A stretch of 29,067 nt of DNA from NCBI GenBank assembly GCA_043820655.1, contig JBDRDO010000058.1:1-29067 (forward strand). The letters are read 5' to 3'. The notes under the pieces were generated by a model. It had not been told where the DNA came from. It saw nothing but the letters and a program-made list of their open reading frames with translations, and made no database searches. This DNA comes from JAZDEL01 sp043820655. Its GTDB lineage: Archaea; Iainarchaeota; Iainarchaeia; Iainarchaeales; JAZDEL01. The position numbers and the translations under genes are program-made. Positions 28,551 to 29,067 of the stretch are shown here, in pieces. Each line of letters opens with the position of its first letter. Position 1 is the first letter of the stretch.

Positions 28551-29067
28551 TTGCGCAATGCTGTTTTTGCGGGGCAGTTTTACCCTGCAGGCGCGGATGA
28601 ATTGCGCGCGCAATTGAATTCTTTTTTTAAGGGGAGTACGCAGGGCAATGATGCGATTGCAATTGTAAGCCCGCATGCGGGATATGTTTATTCAGGCAGG
28701 GTTGCTGCCTGCGCTTTTTCCGCACTTAAAGAGGCGGGCACATATATTATTCTCTCCCCGAACCACACAGGAATAGGCGGGGATGTTTCAATTTACCCCG
28801 CTGGAGAGTGGGAAACGCCGCTTGGGAAGGTTGAGGTTGATGCGGAAATTGCGGAAAGGATTGCAAGGGGCATGGGCTGTGAATGCGACGAGGTTGCGCA
28901 TGCAGGGGAACATTCAATTGAAGTTCAGATTCCTTTTTTGCAGTTCATGCACGCAAAACGCGGGGGAAAGGGGGGGTTCAAAATTGTTGCAATAACAATT
29001 GCCGATACGCGGCTTGAAACACTAAAGAAACTGGGCAAACTTCTACATAACGAAATTAAGAAAGGGG
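28551..29067 (+). CDS. MEMO family protein (3' end outside window)
   Basis: 172 residues are visible from TTG 28551, preceded by AAAGGTGAG at 28538-28546, a good ribosome binding site. The protein opens MRNAVFAGQFYPAGADELRA, the usual MEMO start. It continues with IVSPHAGYVYSGRVAACAFS, ILSPNHTGIGGDVSIYPAGE and HAGEHSIEVQIPFLQFM, all family signatures. MEMO proteins share the fold of class III extradiol dioxygenases and keep metal-binding His (in HAGY, SPNH and the EHSIE region); a copper-related role is known in eukaryotes and a redox role is proposed for the archaeal proteins. The frame is still open at the window end. Confidence 0.93.
   Translation, partial: MRNAVFAGQFYPAGADELRAQLNSFFKGSTQGNDAIAIVSPHAGYVYSGRVAACAFSALKEAGTYIILSPNHTGIGGDVSIYPAGEWETPLGKVEVDAEIAERIARGMGCECDEVAHAGEHSIEVQIPFLQFMHAKRGGKGGFKIVAITIADTRLETLKKLGKLLHNEIKKG

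Noticed and set aside
28595..28612. Palindrome AATTGCGCGCGCAATT as an operator or repeat
   Set aside because: It lies within the conserved coding sequence of the MEMO gene (ELRAQLN) and is explained by those codons.
1..29067. CRISPR array, toxin-antitoxin pair, restriction or defence genes, rRNA genes
   Set aside because: No regularly spaced repeats, no recognisable genes of these classes and no rRNA sequence were seen on either strand.

Overview
The window is archaeal. It carries the ribosomal protein superoperon in the order typical of Euryarchaeota and DPANN lineages: uL3-uL4-uL23-uL2-uS19-uL22-uS3-uL29-aIF1-Rpp29-uS17-uL14-uL24-eS4-uL5-uS14-uS8-uL6-eL32-eL19-uL18-uS5-uL30-uL15-SecY. The uS13-uS4-uS11-Rpo3 block, an intron-containing tRNA-Leu, and the eL18-uL13-uS9-Rpo10-uS2 block follow. 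Archaea-specific proteins (eS4, eL14, eL18, eL19, eL32, eL34, Rpo3, Rpo10, RNase P Rpp29, aIF1) leave no doubt about the domain of life. The host lineage cannot be fixed from this window. Missing linker genes, many Lys/Glu/Ala-rich tails on ribosomal proteins and Cys-rich surface modules suggest a DPANN-type genome, but that is inference. All recognised genes are on the + strand.

Layout. 1-5156: cell-surface genes. These are a 5'-truncated Ig-like repeat protein with a C-terminal anchor, a secreted protein with a PEF-CTERM-like tail, a large surface protein with a Tyr-rich N-terminus, and a small lipoprotein. A 109-bp MITE-like element with a 9-bp target duplication lies between the last two. 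5157-5552: a long structured leader before uL3. 5553-20157: uL3 to SecY, mostly with overlapping or nearly touching genes. 20158-20437: a palindromic repeat plus a second copy of the secY 3' end. 20438-24051: YidC-like DUF106 protein, eL34, eL14, uS13, uS4, uS11, Rpo3. 24058-24186: tRNA-Leu(UAA). 24258-26789: eL18, uL13, uS9, Rpo10, uS2. 26884-28524: a Cys-rich lipoprotein with an HEXXH motif. 28551-end: a MEMO-family gene cut by the window edge.

The most unusual content is a dispersed family of multi-hairpin palindromic repeats. One copy lies before uL3. An inverted copy is translated in frame at the uL3 C-terminus. One follows secY, and a partial copy is translated in the eL32 N-terminal extension. 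Stems differ between copies by compensatory changes. This resembles the Rickettsia palindromic elements that insert into coding genes. Beside the secY copy, the last 12 codons and stop of secY occur twice, 168 nt apart and in the same frame, differing only at synonymous positions.

The ribosomal genes work together as one expression unit for the ribosome, its protein export partner (SecY, DUF106 insertase) and parts of RNA polymerase and RNase P. The flanking surface genes appear to be separate units with their own TATA boxes; some look leaderless.
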